The notes beneath the pieces are model-generated. The model saw only the letters and a program-made list of their open reading frames with translations, was not told the origin of the DNA and did not search any database. From an uncultured Enhydrobacter sp. (lineage in GTDB: Bacteria; Pseudomonadota; Gammaproteobacteria; Pseudomonadales; Moraxellaceae): DNA of 63,376 nt. Of this stretch, positions 36,034-45,608 are shown piece after piece. The stretch lies in NCBI GenBank assembly GCA_946222995.1, contig CAMIOS010000015.1, forward strand, positions 1-63,376. Reading direction: 5' to 3'. How positions within the stretch are numbered: the stretch's first letter is position 1; the number at the start of each line of letters is the position of its first letter. The position numbers and the translations under genes are program-made.

Positions 36034-36073
36034 AATTTATTTCCTTAAACAAAACTTAAAAACTCTCATTAAA

Positions 36074-37192
36074 TTAAACCACTGCCAAATTATCCCGATG
36101 TAAAATGACCGAACTGGTCGATTTTTCTGCCAACAGCGTTTTTGCCACTTTTGCCGACACACTCACCTGCCCGACAGCGATTCGCACGCCATTATTATCC
36201 ACACATTCGACCACATCGCCTTCATCAAAATCGCCTTGAATCTCAGTTACCCCGACGATTAGCAAGCTTTTATGGTTTTGCACCAATGCCGTCACCGCCC
36301 CGTCATCAATCACGAGCCGCCCTGCCATGCGCATATGCGCGGCAAGCCATTGTTTTTTGGCGATTTGTTTATCCGCCTCATTGGTAGTCAGTAGCGTGCC
36401 CAATGCCTCGCCCGCCACCACACGGCGAATCACGTTATCTATCTCACCACTAACAATCACGGTCGGGCAACCGCCCATCGCCGCAAGCCGTGCCGCGCGG
36501 ATTTTGGTGAGCATTCCGCCTCGCCCCAGTTTGCCGCCATCGCCTGCAATATCAAACAGATAGTCCGCCATCGCCCGCTCGGTTTTTATCAAGGTCGCTT
36601 CGGGGTTGGTGCGGGGATTGTCGGTAAATACGCCTTGCTGGTCGGTGAGAATAATATACAAATCGGCTTTCACCATCGCCGCGACCATCGCCCCAAGGCT
36701 GTCATTGTCCCCAAATTTGATTTCATCGACGCTTACCGTGTCGTTTTCATTAATCACGGGCAACACATGCCAGTCGAGCAGCTGTTGCAGGGTATGAGCG
36801 GTATTTAAATAGCGGTTACGATTGGCTAAATCATCGTGAGTCAGTAACAGTTGCGAAGTCTGCACACCATACTGGATACACGCCTGCCACCACGTTTCAA
36901 TCAAGCCCATCTGACCAATGGACGCACAGGCTTGCAGGGCTTCGAGTTTTTTTGGGCGTTCTTCAAGGTTCATGCGTACCACGCCTTCGGCTACCGCACC
37001 CGAGGACACAAGGAGCATTTGATGCCCTTGTTTTTGTAAGGTGGCGATTTGTTTTGCCCATTCATAGATGGCGGTACGGTCAAGTCCTCGCCCGTTGTTG
37101 GTCAAAAGTGACGAGCCGATTTTAACGACAATGGTTGTTGCAACTTGGGGGCTAACTGGGTGAGGCTGGGTGGCAAATGACGTGGTTTGCAT
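36074..37192 (-). CDS. proB: Glutamate 5-kinase
   Basis: First step of proline synthesis from glutamate. Amino-acid-kinase domain with VVKIGSSLLTNNGRG, LVSSGAVAEGV, INENDTVSVDEIKFGDNDSLGAMVA and GRGGMLTKIRAARLA, followed by a PUA domain (about 275-372). The frame runs to 37216 (TTG), but ATG 37192 gives 372 residues, closer to the E. coli length of 367; no start has a clear ribosome binding site. proA is not in the window. Confidence 0.96.
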   Translation of the reverse strand: MQTTSFATQPHPVSPQVATTIVVKIGSSLLTNNGRGLDRTAIYEWAKQIATLQKQGHQMLLVSSGAVAEGVVRMNLEERPKKLEALQACASIGQMGLIETWWQACIQYGVQTSQLLLTHDDLANRNRYLNTAHTLQQLLDWHVLPVINENDTVSVDEIKFGDNDSLGAMVAAMVKADLYIILTDQQGVFTDNPRTNPEATLIKTERAMADYLFDIAGDGGKLGRGGMLTKIRAARLAAMGGCPTVIVSGEIDNVIRRVVAGEALGTLLTTNEADKQIAKKQWLAAHMRMAGRLVIDDGAVTALVQNHKSLLIVGVTEIQGDFDEGDVVECVDNNGVRIAVGQVSVSAKVAKTLLAEKSTSSVILHRDNLAVV

Positions 37193-37477
37193 GTGTGGGC
37201 TAATACCGCTTATCAATAAAGGAGAAATTAAAAAACTATCAGTAACTCAAGCAAGGTATTGTAACAACTATTCTATCTATTATAAATGCTAAGATGGGTT
37301 AATTTTGTCAGTTAAATTAGATACGGCACACACAAGCTTCACCGTTAACCACCTTAAAATCGCCAAAAAATAAAATTACTGGGCAGTTTAAATTCTTGGA
37401 TTTACATACATTGTCTTTAATGCTTAATTTTAGTACATTTGTTTTAATTTACTCATTAATTTTATACAGGCTAATTT

Positions 37478-38353
37478 ATGAAGCGTATTGTGTTAAGCAC
37501 TACCTCTTCTTCTCTTGAAGAACTTAACGTCCCACACAACGTCGAATTTTTACGCTTTCACATTTATATCAATAATGTGGATTTTATCGATGGCAAAAAT
37601 ATCAATGCCGAGCGCCTAAATTCTATCATGCTCCAATCACCCGCCGCTGCCAGTTCAACTTCTCCCGAGGCGGTTGAAGATATTGTCAAAAAATTCCAAG
37701 AGCTTGAGCAGCGCGGCTTTACGGATGTATTTGTGGTGACTATTTCTTCGGCAGTCAGTGAATCGTATGCGCATGTGTTGGCTGCCAAAGCGATGTACAA
37801 AGGGCAACTTAATATCTTGGTGTATGATTCAAAAGCTGCTGCCATCATGGAAGGGGCGTTAACGTTTGAAGCTGACCAACTGCTAAAACAAGGCAAATCT
37901 TTTACAGAAATCGCGACACGCCTTGATGAAATCCGCCGCAATTGTACCGCGCTTATTACCGTATCTCGCCTTGATTACCTAATCGCCAACAAAAAAATCT
38001 CTACCCCAGCGGGATTTTTTGCCAATTTATTTGATATAAAGCCTGTGATTGAACTCACCCAACAAGGCGAATTAATTCCGGTGAAAAAAGTACGTTCCAC
38101 CGAAAAATCCATTGAGTATATTGCCAAGAATTTTCAAGCACTTAAACAAGAAAAAAATGCGTTCATCTATATTTTAACCTGTGGAGATATCGACCTTAAT
38201 CAATACGCCGCCAATATCCTATCACAGCGTTATGGCATGCCCAATTTACCGATGATACCCACATCCAGCATTACCACCGCCAATCACGGGCCAAATATGG
38301 TAGGTATGGGAGCGTTTTTAGGGCAGCCCCCGTTAATTACTCAATACGTATAA
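37478..38353 (+). CDS. DegV family fatty-acid-binding protein
   Basis: A 291-residue DegV protein, the FakB-like fold that binds a fatty acid for phosphorylation by FakA in Gram-positive bacteria. Seen are the substrate-mouth segments TTSSSLEEL near residue 10, SPAAASSTSPEA near 56 (with the STSPP-like element of the family), DSKAAAIMEGAL and MPTSSITTANHGPNMVGMGA (as IPTSSITTANHGPNMVG, near the C-terminus). No DegV-partner kinase is near. DegV proteins are uncommon in this group of gammaproteobacteria in my recollection. Its own promoter is expected in 37217-37477, but none is clear. A terminator follows at once. Confidence 0.85.
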   Translation: MKRIVLSTTSSSLEELNVPHNVEFLRFHIYINNVDFIDGKNINAERLNSIMLQSPAAASSTSPEAVEDIVKKFQELEQRGFTDVFVVTISSAVSESYAHVLAAKAMYKGQLNILVYDSKAAAIMEGALTFEADQLLKQGKSFTEIATRLDEIRRNCTALITVSRLDYLIANKKISTPAGFFANLFDIKPVIELTQQGELIPVKKVRSTEKSIEYIAKNFQALKQEKNAFIYILTCGDIDLNQYAANILSQRYGMPNLPMIPTSSITTANHGPNMVGMGAFLGQPPLITQYV

Positions 38354-38371
38354 AACGTTTTGTAAGCGATA

Positions 38372-38398
38372 AAAAAGCCTGCTTGTGACAGGCTTTTT
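38372..38398. terminator. Bidirectional terminator between degV-like gene and obgE
   Basis: A perfect 10-bp stem (38372-38381 with 38389-38398, AAAAAGCCTG/CAGGCTTTTT) and 7-base loop between convergent genes. Confidence 0.9.
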
Positions 38399-38438
38399 CA
38401 GTTAAAACTCTCCTAACTTATACAGTTTAGGGTACATT

Positions 38439-39653
38439 TTAGGGCGCGTAAACCACTTCAACGCCATCATCATCATCAAAATCATCTTCATCAAAGTCTT
38501 CTAAATTGCGCCCTTCACGCTCGGCTTTACGCTTGGCACGATAAGCTTCTTTTTGCTCTTCGGTGTTGGCACGCACTTCGGCTTCAAGACGCTCAAAGCG
38601 TAATCGCTGATTTTCAGCAAAATCGGGATCTTGCGCTTCTAGTTCTCGCTCTTGCTCGATTTCATTCATCAAATGCCAAACGACGGCATCCACGCCTTCG
38701 CCTGTCAAGGTCGAAGTGCGAAATACCATCCCTGTCCAACCCAGCTCAGCCACGATATGGGTACACAGCTCGTTTAACTGTGCTTCGGGTACTTGGTCAA
38801 TTTTATTTAAAATCAAGATTTGTGGCAGTTTGGATAATTCGGGCGAGAATTTTTCCAGTTCATTGAAAATCACTTGGGCATTGTGCACAGGATCGCTGCC
38901 ATCAATCGGAGCAACATCGACCAAATGCAGCAAACGGCGAGTACGAGCGACGTGCTTTAAAAAGCGAATGCCTAGCCCCGCCCCTTCGGATGCCCCTTCG
39001 ATCAGTCCGGGAATATCTGCCATCACAAACGAGCGTCCCACGCCCACATCAACCACACCAAGATTTGGCACAAGGGTGGTAAATGGGTAATTAGCGACTT
39101 TTGGACGCGCCGCCGACACTTGACGGATAAAGGTGGATTTACCGGCATTGGGCAAGCCGATTAAACCGACATCCGCGACCACTTTGAGCTCAAATTTTAA
39201 GACTTTTAATTCCCCTGGAAAGCCAGGGGTTGCACGTCTTGGCGCTTGATTGGTCGAGGTTTTAAAATGGGTATTGCCTTGCCCACCGTCACCGCCTTTA
39301 GCGATCATGGCAGTTTGTCCTTTTTTGGTCAAATCGGCGAGCACCTCGCCCGTTTCAGTATCGACCACAGTTGTGCCAATCGGTACGGATAAGTAAATAT
39401 CATCTGCCCCTTTGCCTGAGCAGTTTTTTGCACCGCCATTTTCGCCGCGTTTGGCATCGTAGCGACGGGTAAAGCGGTAATCCACCAGCGTGTTGGTATT
39501 ATCATCACAGATGACATACACATCACCGCCTTTACCCCCATCACCGCCATCAGGCCCGCCTTTAGGCACATACTTTTCTCGACGAAAGCTGACGATACCA
39601 TTACCGCCGTCGCCTGCTTTGACTGTTACGATTGCTTCATCAATAAAACGCAT
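38439..39653 (-). CDS. obgE: GTPase ObgE/CgtA
   Basis: Essential ribosome-assembly GTPase. The glycine-rich OBG fold (1-160) has GDGGNGIVSFRREKYVPKGGPDGGDGG (in segments). The G domain has GLPNAGKST (G1), DIPGLIEGASEGAGLG (G3) and NKID (G4). The C-terminal region (340-404) is charged and ends in an Asp-rich run (EDFDEDDFDDDDG), common in Obg proteins. AAGGAAA precedes the ATG. 404 residues. Confidence 0.97.
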   Translation of the reverse strand: MRFIDEAIVTVKAGDGGNGIVSFRREKYVPKGGPDGGDGGKGGDVYVICDDNTNTLVDYRFTRRYDAKRGENGGAKNCSGKGADDIYLSVPIGTTVVDTETGEVLADLTKKGQTAMIAKGGDGGQGNTHFKTSTNQAPRRATPGFPGELKVLKFELKVVADVGLIGLPNAGKSTFIRQVSAARPKVANYPFTTLVPNLGVVDVGVGRSFVMADIPGLIEGASEGAGLGIRFLKHVARTRRLLHLVDVAPIDGSDPVHNAQVIFNELEKFSPELSKLPQILILNKIDQVPEAQLNELCTHIVAELGWTGMVFRTSTLTGEGVDAVVWHLMNEIEQERELEAQDPDFAENQRLRFERLEAEVRANTEEQKEAYRAKRKAEREGRNLEDFDEDDFDDDDGVEVVYAP

Positions 39654-39908
39654 TGAAGACTTTCCTTAAATTTTGAGATAACTTGATATTATAGCTGATT
39701 GGCAATGATTTATTGGAAAAATTTGGTTAACGAAAATTTTGATTATGGCTAAAAATCGCTTTGAAAGGCGTAACAATCGAGTAATTATCACCAGAGTTTC
39801 TTACTAAGTCATAACAATAAACAAATGGCTATCTTTAAGATAACTTTTTACAATAGCTAATGTTGTAACAAATTATTTCACTCATTGTATTTGCTAAAGG
39901 AAAAATTC

Positions 39909-40661
39909 ATGCCAAATTTATTTAAATCTTTGATGCTGACAGTCTTGCTAACTGGCTCAAGCATAACCAGCCTATCAGCCGCTCACGCTGCACCCATTGG
40001 ACAACCGGTAATGAACAATGTTAATAACACCTTAAACTATGGGTTACTAAATTTTTCGGCAGAAGCCAGCCGCAAAGTTGAAAATGACCAAACCAACGCG
40101 ACGATGACCAAAATTATTCAAAGTAAGTCAAGTAGTGATGTAGCCGCCCAAATCAATGAAACACTTAACCGTGCAGTCACGATTGCCAGAAAATACCCGA
40201 ATGTACAAGTCAGTACAGGCAGCCAATCCACTTATCCTCAATATGATAAAAATCAGAAAATCACGGGTTGGACAGGTAACGCTAGCCTAAATCTAAAAAG
40301 CACCGATACGGTGGCAGTTAGCAAATTGATTGCTGACTTACAAGCGTTTATGACACTCGATGGGATTAATTTTTCGGTATCCGATGCCACTCGCAGAAAA
40401 ATTGAACAAGAATTGATGGTCGAAGCCTCTTCGGCTTTCCAACAACAAGCCCAAGCCTTATTACCGATTTGGAAAGCCCGTGATTATCAGTTAGTTAGCC
40501 TAGACTTTAGTCGTGGCGGCGATTATGGTGGACGCCGTTATGCAGCACCGATGATGGCAATGGCAAAAATGCAAAATGATGCTGTGCCGAGCCAAGATTT
40601 TCAAGTAGGCGAAAGCACAATTACCGTTACCGCCAATGGCAATGTGCAATTAGTAAAATAA
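39909..40661 (+). CDS. SIMPL domain (DUF541) periplasmic protein
   Basis: A 250-residue exported protein of the SIMPL family, whose role is unclear though some members affect oxidative stress and envelope traits. Start ATG 39909 has AAAGGAAAAA just upstream; the frame extends to 39885. Residues 1-31 form a signal peptide ending in HAAPI. The core begins NYGLLNFSAEASRKVENDQ and has the VSTGSQSTYPQYD and GWTGNASLNLKSTD segments typical of DUF541. An Asp/Met-rich C-terminal part ends in VTANGNVQLVK. Stands alone, with a terminator after it. Confidence 0.85.
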   Translation: MPNLFKSLMLTVLLTGSSITSLSAAHAAPIGQPVMNNVNNTLNYGLLNFSAEASRKVENDQTNATMTKIIQSKSSSDVAAQINETLNRAVTIARKYPNVQVSTGSQSTYPQYDKNQKITGWTGNASLNLKSTDTVAVSKLIADLQAFMTLDGINFSVSDATRRKIEQELMVEASSAFQQQAQALLPIWKARDYQLVSLDFSRGGDYGGRRYAAPMMAMAKMQNDAVPSQDFQVGESTITVTANGNVQLVK

Positions 40662-40690
40662 GGACTGCTTATTTAGGTTAAGCAGTTTAG

Positions 40691-40718
40691 AAAAAGGAAA
40701 CCTTGGGTTTCCTTTTTT
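40691..40718. terminator. Bidirectional terminator after the SIMPL gene
   Basis: A 12-bp stem (40691-40702 with 40706-40717) with a 3-base loop and A/T flanks on both sides, between convergent genes. Confidence 0.88.
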
Positions 40719-40750
40719 ATGTATGGCTTTTTATTATTTCGTTTAATCAA

Positions 40751-41473
40751 TTAGATTGAGAGATTAACTTTCATCTTTTTATACCAAGGTAATTTGTCAT
40801 TATCTGCTTTGGCTTTAGCCAGAGCTTTACGTTGTTTTTGGATGGCAAAGTTATTGGATAAAATATAAAACGGACGTTCAGCAGTGGCTACAGTGTCGCC
40901 TTTGATGTTTTCAATTTTAACGGTCAGCAGATATTGTCCAGGGTTATACCCATCAATTGCTAAGTTGATTTTACTGTCAGCGGTGGTGGCAATGTGTTTG
41001 CCATTGACCCAATAGACAAACCGGTCGCCTATTTTTAGCGTGGGTGAAGAGGCAACTTCTACCCCAATCATCTGGGTAACACGGCGATACGTCATATCGG
41101 GCGCTGGGGTGATGATTGTCAGACGATAATCCCCTGTTTGACTGGGTTGAGTGGCGGTGGTCGGTAAAGGTGTCACAGTTGGGTTAAGCTGGCTCTGTAT
41201 ATCACTTGATGAGTTTGGCGCTACCGTTGCAGTCGAAGAAGGCATGTTATTATCCATGTTCTGGGCTTGGGGAGTGTTTGATAAAGAGACCAATTTATCT
41301 AATACCATGACATTACTGCTATTTTTGCCTGTCTCAAGCGCGATGTTGGCATTGTCGGTATAAACCACTTGCCCAGTTGGCGTAATCGACTTATAAATTT
41401 GGGCATGACTGACTGCAGTCAGCCAACCTAGCGTGATAACCGCAACTGCTTTTAGTGATGTGGCAAATGTCAT
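40751..41473 (-). CDS. DUF4124 domain-containing exported protein
   Basis: A 240-residue exported protein of unknown function. Signal peptide 1-24 (ends SHA), then the DUF4124 signature QIYKSITPTGQVVYTDNA at about 25-42. A Ser/Thr/Pro/Gln-rich linker (65-115) leads to a beta-sandwich-like domain (120-205) with YRLTIITPAPDMTY and VNGKHIATT, resembling Fn3/Ig-like carriers. The C-terminus is basic (KKMKVNLSI). GGGG precedes the ATG. Convergent with the SIMPL gene and downstream of glnA but beyond its terminator. It is paralogous in its N-terminal domain to the gene at 205-672. Confidence 0.8.
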   Translation of the reverse strand: MTFATSLKAVAVITLGWLTAVSHAQIYKSITPTGQVVYTDNANIALETGKNSSNVMVLDKLVSLSNTPQAQNMDNNMPSSTATVAPNSSSDIQSQLNPTVTPLPTTATQPSQTGDYRLTIITPAPDMTYRRVTQMIGVEVASSPTLKIGDRFVYWVNGKHIATTADSKINLAIDGYNPGQYLLTVKIENIKGDTVATAERPFYILSNNFAIQKQRKALAKAKADNDKLPWYKKMKVNLSI

Positions 41474-41620
41474 AGCTTAACCCCAAAGCCGATAAATCAA
41501 AGTTTAATGCATTAAACGTTAAATAGATGACTTATTTTAACAAGAACCCGCCCTTAACGATAGCTGATAATAACAAAATACAAAAGATTTATCGGAAGTA
41601 CAAAAAATTTTTGAACAATA

Positions 41621-41653
41621 AAAAAATCCAATCGCTTAACGACTGGATTTTTT
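41621..41653 (-). terminator. Rho-independent terminator after glnA
   Basis: A 14-bp stem (41621-41634 with 41640-41653, one wobble) and 5-base loop, ending in a T-run on the minus strand. Confidence 0.88.
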
Positions 41654-41680
41654 GAAGAACGTTACAAAGTAGTGACGCTA

Positions 41681-43090
41681 TTAGCAGCTATAATACATAT
41701 CAAATTCGATTGGATGAACGCTTACATTATAACGTTCCACTTCTGCTTTTTTCAGCTCGATATAGGCATCGAGCATGGCTTTGGTGAATACACCGCCTTT
41801 TAACAAGAACTCATGGTCATCTTCTAGGGCTTTTAATGCCACTTCTAGATTTTCTGCCACGGTTGGAATCAAGGCCTCTTCTTCAGGTGGCAAGTCATAT
41901 AAGTTTTTGTCCGCTGCTTCACCTGGATGGATTTTGTTTTGGATACCATCAAGGGCCGCCATCAAGAGCGCTGCAAAGCATAGGTAAGGATTTGCCGACG
42001 GGTCTGGAAAACGGGCTTCGATACGCTTGGCTTTTGGACTTGACACATAAGGAATACGAATCGAGGCAGAGCGGTTACGCGCTGAGTAAGCAAGCTTAAT
42101 CGGGGCTTCATAATGCGGTACCAAGCGTTTGTAGCTATTGGTCGATGGGTTGGTAATGGCATTTAATGCGCGGGCGTGTTTGATAATCCCGCCAATCGCA
42201 AAAAGAGCAGTTTCGGATAAACCTGCATATTCATCGCCGGCAAAAGTATTTTTGCCATCTTTTTGGATCGATAAATGTACGTGCATCCCCGAGCCATTAT
42301 CGCCAACGATTGGTTTTGGCATAAAAGTGGCTGTTTTGCCATGCTCATGGGCAACGTTGTGAACCGCATATTTAAATTGTTGCACTTCGTCGGCTTTACG
42401 CACTAAGGTATTAAACGATACACCGATTTCAAGCTGACATGATGCTACTTCATGGTGGTGCACTTCGACACGCCCTTCACCCATAATCGCTTCGACCGCA
42501 GCACACATATCAGCACGCATATCTTGTGAGCTATCAACCGGCGGCACAGGGAAATAACCCCCTTTAACTCGTGGACGGTGGGCGTAGTTACCGCCTTCCA
42601 TCTCTTTGTCGGTGCTCCAAGCCGCTTCATCCGCGGTAATCGTGTGGCGAGCACCTGACATATCAATCGACCATTTTACATCATCAAACACAAAAAACTC
42701 TGGCTCTGGACCAAAAAATGCGGTATCACCAATACCTGTTGATTTAAGGTATTCCTCAGCACGGCGCGCAATCGAACGTGGGTCACGGTCATAGCCTTGC
42801 ATGGTCGATGGCTCGATCACATCACAGGTGACGACCACAGTGGTTTCTTGGAAAAATGGGTCAATAAAGGCAGTTTCTGCATCGGGCATTAAAATCATAT
42901 CCGAAGCTTCAATGCCTTTCCAACCAGCGATTGATGAGCCATCAAACATTTTGCCTTCTTCAAAAATGTCTTCATCCATGCTGCTAGCAGGATAGCTGAC
43001 GTGTTGTTCTTTACCTTTAGTATCTGTAAAACGAAAATCCACCCATTTGGCTTCGGATGATTTGATTAAATCTAAGAATTTATTTGCCAT
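41681..43090 (-). CDS. glnA: Glutamine synthetase, type I
   Basis: ATP-dependent synthesis of glutamine from glutamate and ammonia. Family blocks are FDGSSIAGWKGIEASDM, GPEPEFFVFD, GYFPVPPVDSSQDMRADM, VEVHHHEVASCQLEIG, MPKPIVGDNGSGMHVHLS and NRSASIRIPY (each seen intact). KNLYDLPPEE contains the tyrosine that is adenylylated in GSI-beta enzymes, so GlnE control is likely. 469 residues, normal. AAAGGAAG precedes the ATG. NtrC-like sites and a sigma-54-like element lie upstream. The gene stands alone, away from ntrBC. Confidence 0.98.
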   Translation of the reverse strand: MANKFLDLIKSSEAKWVDFRFTDTKGKEQHVSYPASSMDEDIFEEGKMFDGSSIAGWKGIEASDMILMPDAETAFIDPFFQETTVVVTCDVIEPSTMQGYDRDPRSIARRAEEYLKSTGIGDTAFFGPEPEFFVFDDVKWSIDMSGARHTITADEAAWSTDKEMEGGNYAHRPRVKGGYFPVPPVDSSQDMRADMCAAVEAIMGEGRVEVHHHEVASCQLEIGVSFNTLVRKADEVQQFKYAVHNVAHEHGKTATFMPKPIVGDNGSGMHVHLSIQKDGKNTFAGDEYAGLSETALFAIGGIIKHARALNAITNPSTNSYKRLVPHYEAPIKLAYSARNRSASIRIPYVSSPKAKRIEARFPDPSANPYLCFAALLMAALDGIQNKIHPGEAADKNLYDLPPEEEALIPTVAENLEVALKALEDDHEFLLKGGVFTKAMLDAYIELKKAEVERYNVSVHPIEFDMYYSC

Positions 43091-43274
43091 AAATTGCTTC
43101 CTTTTTTTAAAAAACTGTGACCCAGATGGGTTGTTACTTTATCGTGTTTTACAAAAATTAACAAGCCAAAACCGTTATTTTTCATCTGTTACTTATTCTA
43201 GCGATAGATTAACAATTTTTCAGAAATTAGCGGTTTTTAGTGCAATGTTACGCTATGTCTGTGTTAGTATAAAA

Positions 43275-43290
43275 TTCAAAATCTGTGCCA
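43275..43290 (-). promoter_or_regulatory. Sigma-54-like promoter candidate for glnA
   Basis: Read on the minus strand from 43290: TGGCAC, five bases, TTGAA. The -24 box is perfect. The -12 box has G but lacks the almost invariant C (consensus TTGCA/T). It lies about 185 bases before the glnA start. Confidence 0.4.
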
Positions 43291-43395
43291 ATCTTTTAAA
43301 GATTGAACAAATCATATAAAGTCTTGATTAGCAGTTTAAAAGATGAAGAAAAAACAAAAAATATAGCTAATAATGGGGAATGTGAGTTTAAGCTT

Positions 43396-43432
43396 TGCAC
43401 TATTTTGGTTAAATATTTGTAATTATGGTGCA
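43396..43432. promoter_or_regulatory. NtrC-like operator pair upstream of glnA
   Basis: Site 1 (43396-43412): TGCACT, ATTTT, GGTTAA. Site 2 (43416-43432): only the right half, GGTGCA, is perfect. The sites are 20 bases apart, close to two helical turns, and lie 110-160 bases upstream of the sigma-54-like element, a usual enhancer distance. Rest of the 465-base glnA-trpD gap: a TATAAT at 43500-43505 that may serve trpD, with no good -35. Confidence 0.5.
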
Positions 43433-43555
43433 TTTTACTGAGTTTAATTGAATGATACGCGCCAAGTAAGTTTTTTCTCGTTAATTGTATGGCTTGCTTT
43501 ATAATGCTTAATCAACACACTGGCTTTAACTTTGCTTTAACTTTAGGAACTGATC

Positions 43556-44683
43556 ATGACCAATACCACCACCCCTTATTTAGGCGATATCATCGAAAAT
43601 ATCGAAAATAACAAAGCATTAGACGCTAACCAAACACAAACTTTATTAACCACTGCCTTAGATCGCGCAATTAATACCATTGATTTGACTTATAGTGAAA
43701 TGCGGGGTGTGATGCTTGCGATTATGCAGGGGCAATGTCCTGACGCCATGATGGGGGCGTTACTGACGGCATTGCGTATGAAGGGCGAAAGTATTGAGGA
43801 AATCACCGCAGCAGCGCAAGTAATGCGAGAATTGGCAATTGGTTTGGATCTATCAGATGTGCCGTATTTGGTGGATATTGTCGGTACAGGCGGCGATGGG
43901 GCAAATTTGTTTAATGTGTCTACCGCTGCCAGTATGGTTGCAGCTGAGGCAGGTTGCTATGTTGCTAAACATGGCAATGCAGGCGTGTCGGGCAAATCAG
44001 GCAGTTCAGACTTGCTTCGCCAAGCGGGGTTTTATCTTGAGTTATCCCCTGACCAGATCATGGAGTCGATTAAAAATCATGGGGTGGGTTTTTTATTTGC
44101 GCCCAATCACCATGTGGCGATGAAGCATGCCATGCCCATTCGCAGAACCTTAAAAACTCGGACGATTTTTAATATTTTAGGTCCTTTGACCAACCCAGCA
44201 GGGGTCAAAAACGCTATGATTGGTGTGTTTAATCCTGCCTTGTGTGAGCCACTTGCCAATGTGTTTAAAAACTTGGGGGCAGCGCATGTCATGGTGGTTG
44301 GTTCAAGCGATAATCTGGATGAAATTTCACTGGCCACGACCACGCATGTCGCCGAACTTAAAGAGGGTAAAGTCACGGTGTATGACATTGAGCCTGAGGA
44401 TGTCGGCATTGAATCACAAACACTTAAAGGCTTAATCATTGATAGTCCTGCCCAGAGTTTGGCACTGATTCAAGCGGCACTAGCCAACAATCCCGACAAA
44501 TCTGAAACCGCTCAAAAAGCTGCTGATATGGTAGCATTAAATGCGGGTGCCACGATTTATGTCGCAGGCAAAGCCGCTAGCTTAAAAGATGGCGTGGCAA
44601 AGGCGCAAGAAATTATCGCCAGTGGTAAAGCCTTGCAAAAAATGCAAGATTTGGCACAATTTACCCAGCAATTTATAAAATAA
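43556..44683 (+). CDS. trpD: Anthranilate phosphoribosyltransferase
   Basis: Second step of tryptophan synthesis. Seen are the PRPP loop VGTGGDGANLFNVSTAAS (about 108-125), KHGNAGVSGKSGSSDLL, FLFAPNHHVAMKHAMPIRRTL and GPLTNPAGVKNAMIGVF (segments of the family signature). About 25 residues longer than E. coli's TrpD domain, through an N-terminal extension. AGGAA lies 6 bases before the ATG. trpC follows after 12 bases. No trpG or trpE is in the window. Confidence 0.97.
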   Translation: MTNTTTPYLGDIIENIENNKALDANQTQTLLTTALDRAINTIDLTYSEMRGVMLAIMQGQCPDAMMGALLTALRMKGESIEEITAAAQVMRELAIGLDLSDVPYLVDIVGTGGDGANLFNVSTAASMVAAEAGCYVAKHGNAGVSGKSGSSDLLRQAGFYLELSPDQIMESIKNHGVGFLFAPNHHVAMKHAMPIRRTLKTRTIFNILGPLTNPAGVKNAMIGVFNPALCEPLANVFKNLGAAHVMVVGSSDNLDEISLATTTHVAELKEGKVTVYDIEPEDVGIESQTLKGLIIDSPAQSLALIQAALANNPDKSETAQKAADMVALNAGATIYVAGKAASLKDGVAKAQEIIASGKALQKMQDLAQFTQQFIK

Positions 44684-44695
44684 TGGAAACGTATT

Positions 44696-45523
44696 ATGCA
44701 ACAACACCAAGTCCCATCTGTACTTAAAAAAATCGTTGATACCAAATACCAAGAGCTTGAACACGCCAAAAAACAGCAAAGTTTTTATGACCTTGAACAA
44801 ACGGCATTAAGCAAAAAAGATGATATTCGAGATTTTGCAGGCAATTTACGCGAAAAGGGTATTCGACCAAGTCAAATCAAAATAATCGCAGAAGTTAAAA
44901 AAGCCTCGCCATCCAAAGGCATCATTGCTCCAAATTTCGACCCCATATCCACCGCACAAGGCTACGAACAAGCCGGTGCAGCGTGTCTGTCTGTGTTGAC
45001 AGATAAAGACTATTTTCAAGGGGCGGATGATTACCTCGTTGCTGTTCGTCAAGCGGTATCTTTGCCTGTACTGCGTAAAGATTTTATGGTTGAGCCGTAC
45101 CATATTATGCAATCTCGGGCGCTGGGGGCGGACTGTATTTTGTTGATTATGGCATGTTTGTCAGACAGTCAAGTGGGTGAAATGCACGAATTGGCGTTAC
45201 AGCTTGGTATGAGTGTCTTGATTGAATGTCACGATGAAACGGAAGTCGAACGCGCCTTGCGATTGCCACAACACCCACAAAATGTGTTTGGCATCAATAA
45301 CCGAAATTTAAACAACTTTGACGTCAGTCTAGACACGACGTTGCGGCTAAAATCGCTGTTTGCTAAGGACAGCTTGCTTGTCACCGAAAGTGGGATTCAC
45401 TCAGCAGCTGATGTCAAATTGATGCTTGAGCATGACATTTATGCGTTTTTGATTGGTGAGCAGTTTATGAAAACGGGCAATGCGGGACAAGCCTTGGCAA
45501 AGTTATTGTCGATGAGTCAATAA
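44696..45523 (+). CDS. trpC: Indole-3-glycerol phosphate synthase
   Basis: Closes the indole ring from CdRP. Monofunctional (beta/alpha)8 barrel with KIIAEVKKASPSKGII, LSVLTDKDYFQG, VLRKDFMVEPYHI, GINNRNLNNFDVSLDTT and VTESGIHSAADVKLM. Catalytic Lys and Glu positions are kept. 275 residues, normal. Partner of trpD in a two-gene unit that ends at the hairpin 45555-45577. Confidence 0.97.
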   Translation: MQQHQVPSVLKKIVDTKYQELEHAKKQQSFYDLEQTALSKKDDIRDFAGNLREKGIRPSQIKIIAEVKKASPSKGIIAPNFDPISTAQGYEQAGAACLSVLTDKDYFQGADDYLVAVRQAVSLPVLRKDFMVEPYHIMQSRALGADCILLIMACLSDSQVGEMHELALQLGMSVLIECHDETEVERALRLPQHPQNVFGINNRNLNNFDVSLDTTLRLKSLFAKDSLLVTESGIHSAADVKLMLEHDIYAFLIGEQFMKTGNAGQALAKLLSMSQ

Positions 45524-45554
45524 AAGCGTAAAATAGCACCTTTCACCGATTTTT

Positions 45555-45586
45555 TAGGGCGTACTATATACGCCCTATTTATTTTT
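45555..45586 (+). terminator. Terminator after trpDC, with a REP-like palindrome
   Basis: TAGGGCGTA (45555-45563) pairs with TACGCCCTA (45569-45577) around a 5-base loop and is followed by a T-rich stretch. A similar palindrome recurs at 54098-54119. Confidence 0.75.
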
Positions 45587-45608
45587 CAAAAGTTTTATGA
45601 GAGAAAAA

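Noticed and set aside
37564..37941. Minus-strand frame of 125 residues opposite the degV-like gene
   Set aside because: Shadow of a well-supported gene, with Ser/Ala-rich composition and no family motif.
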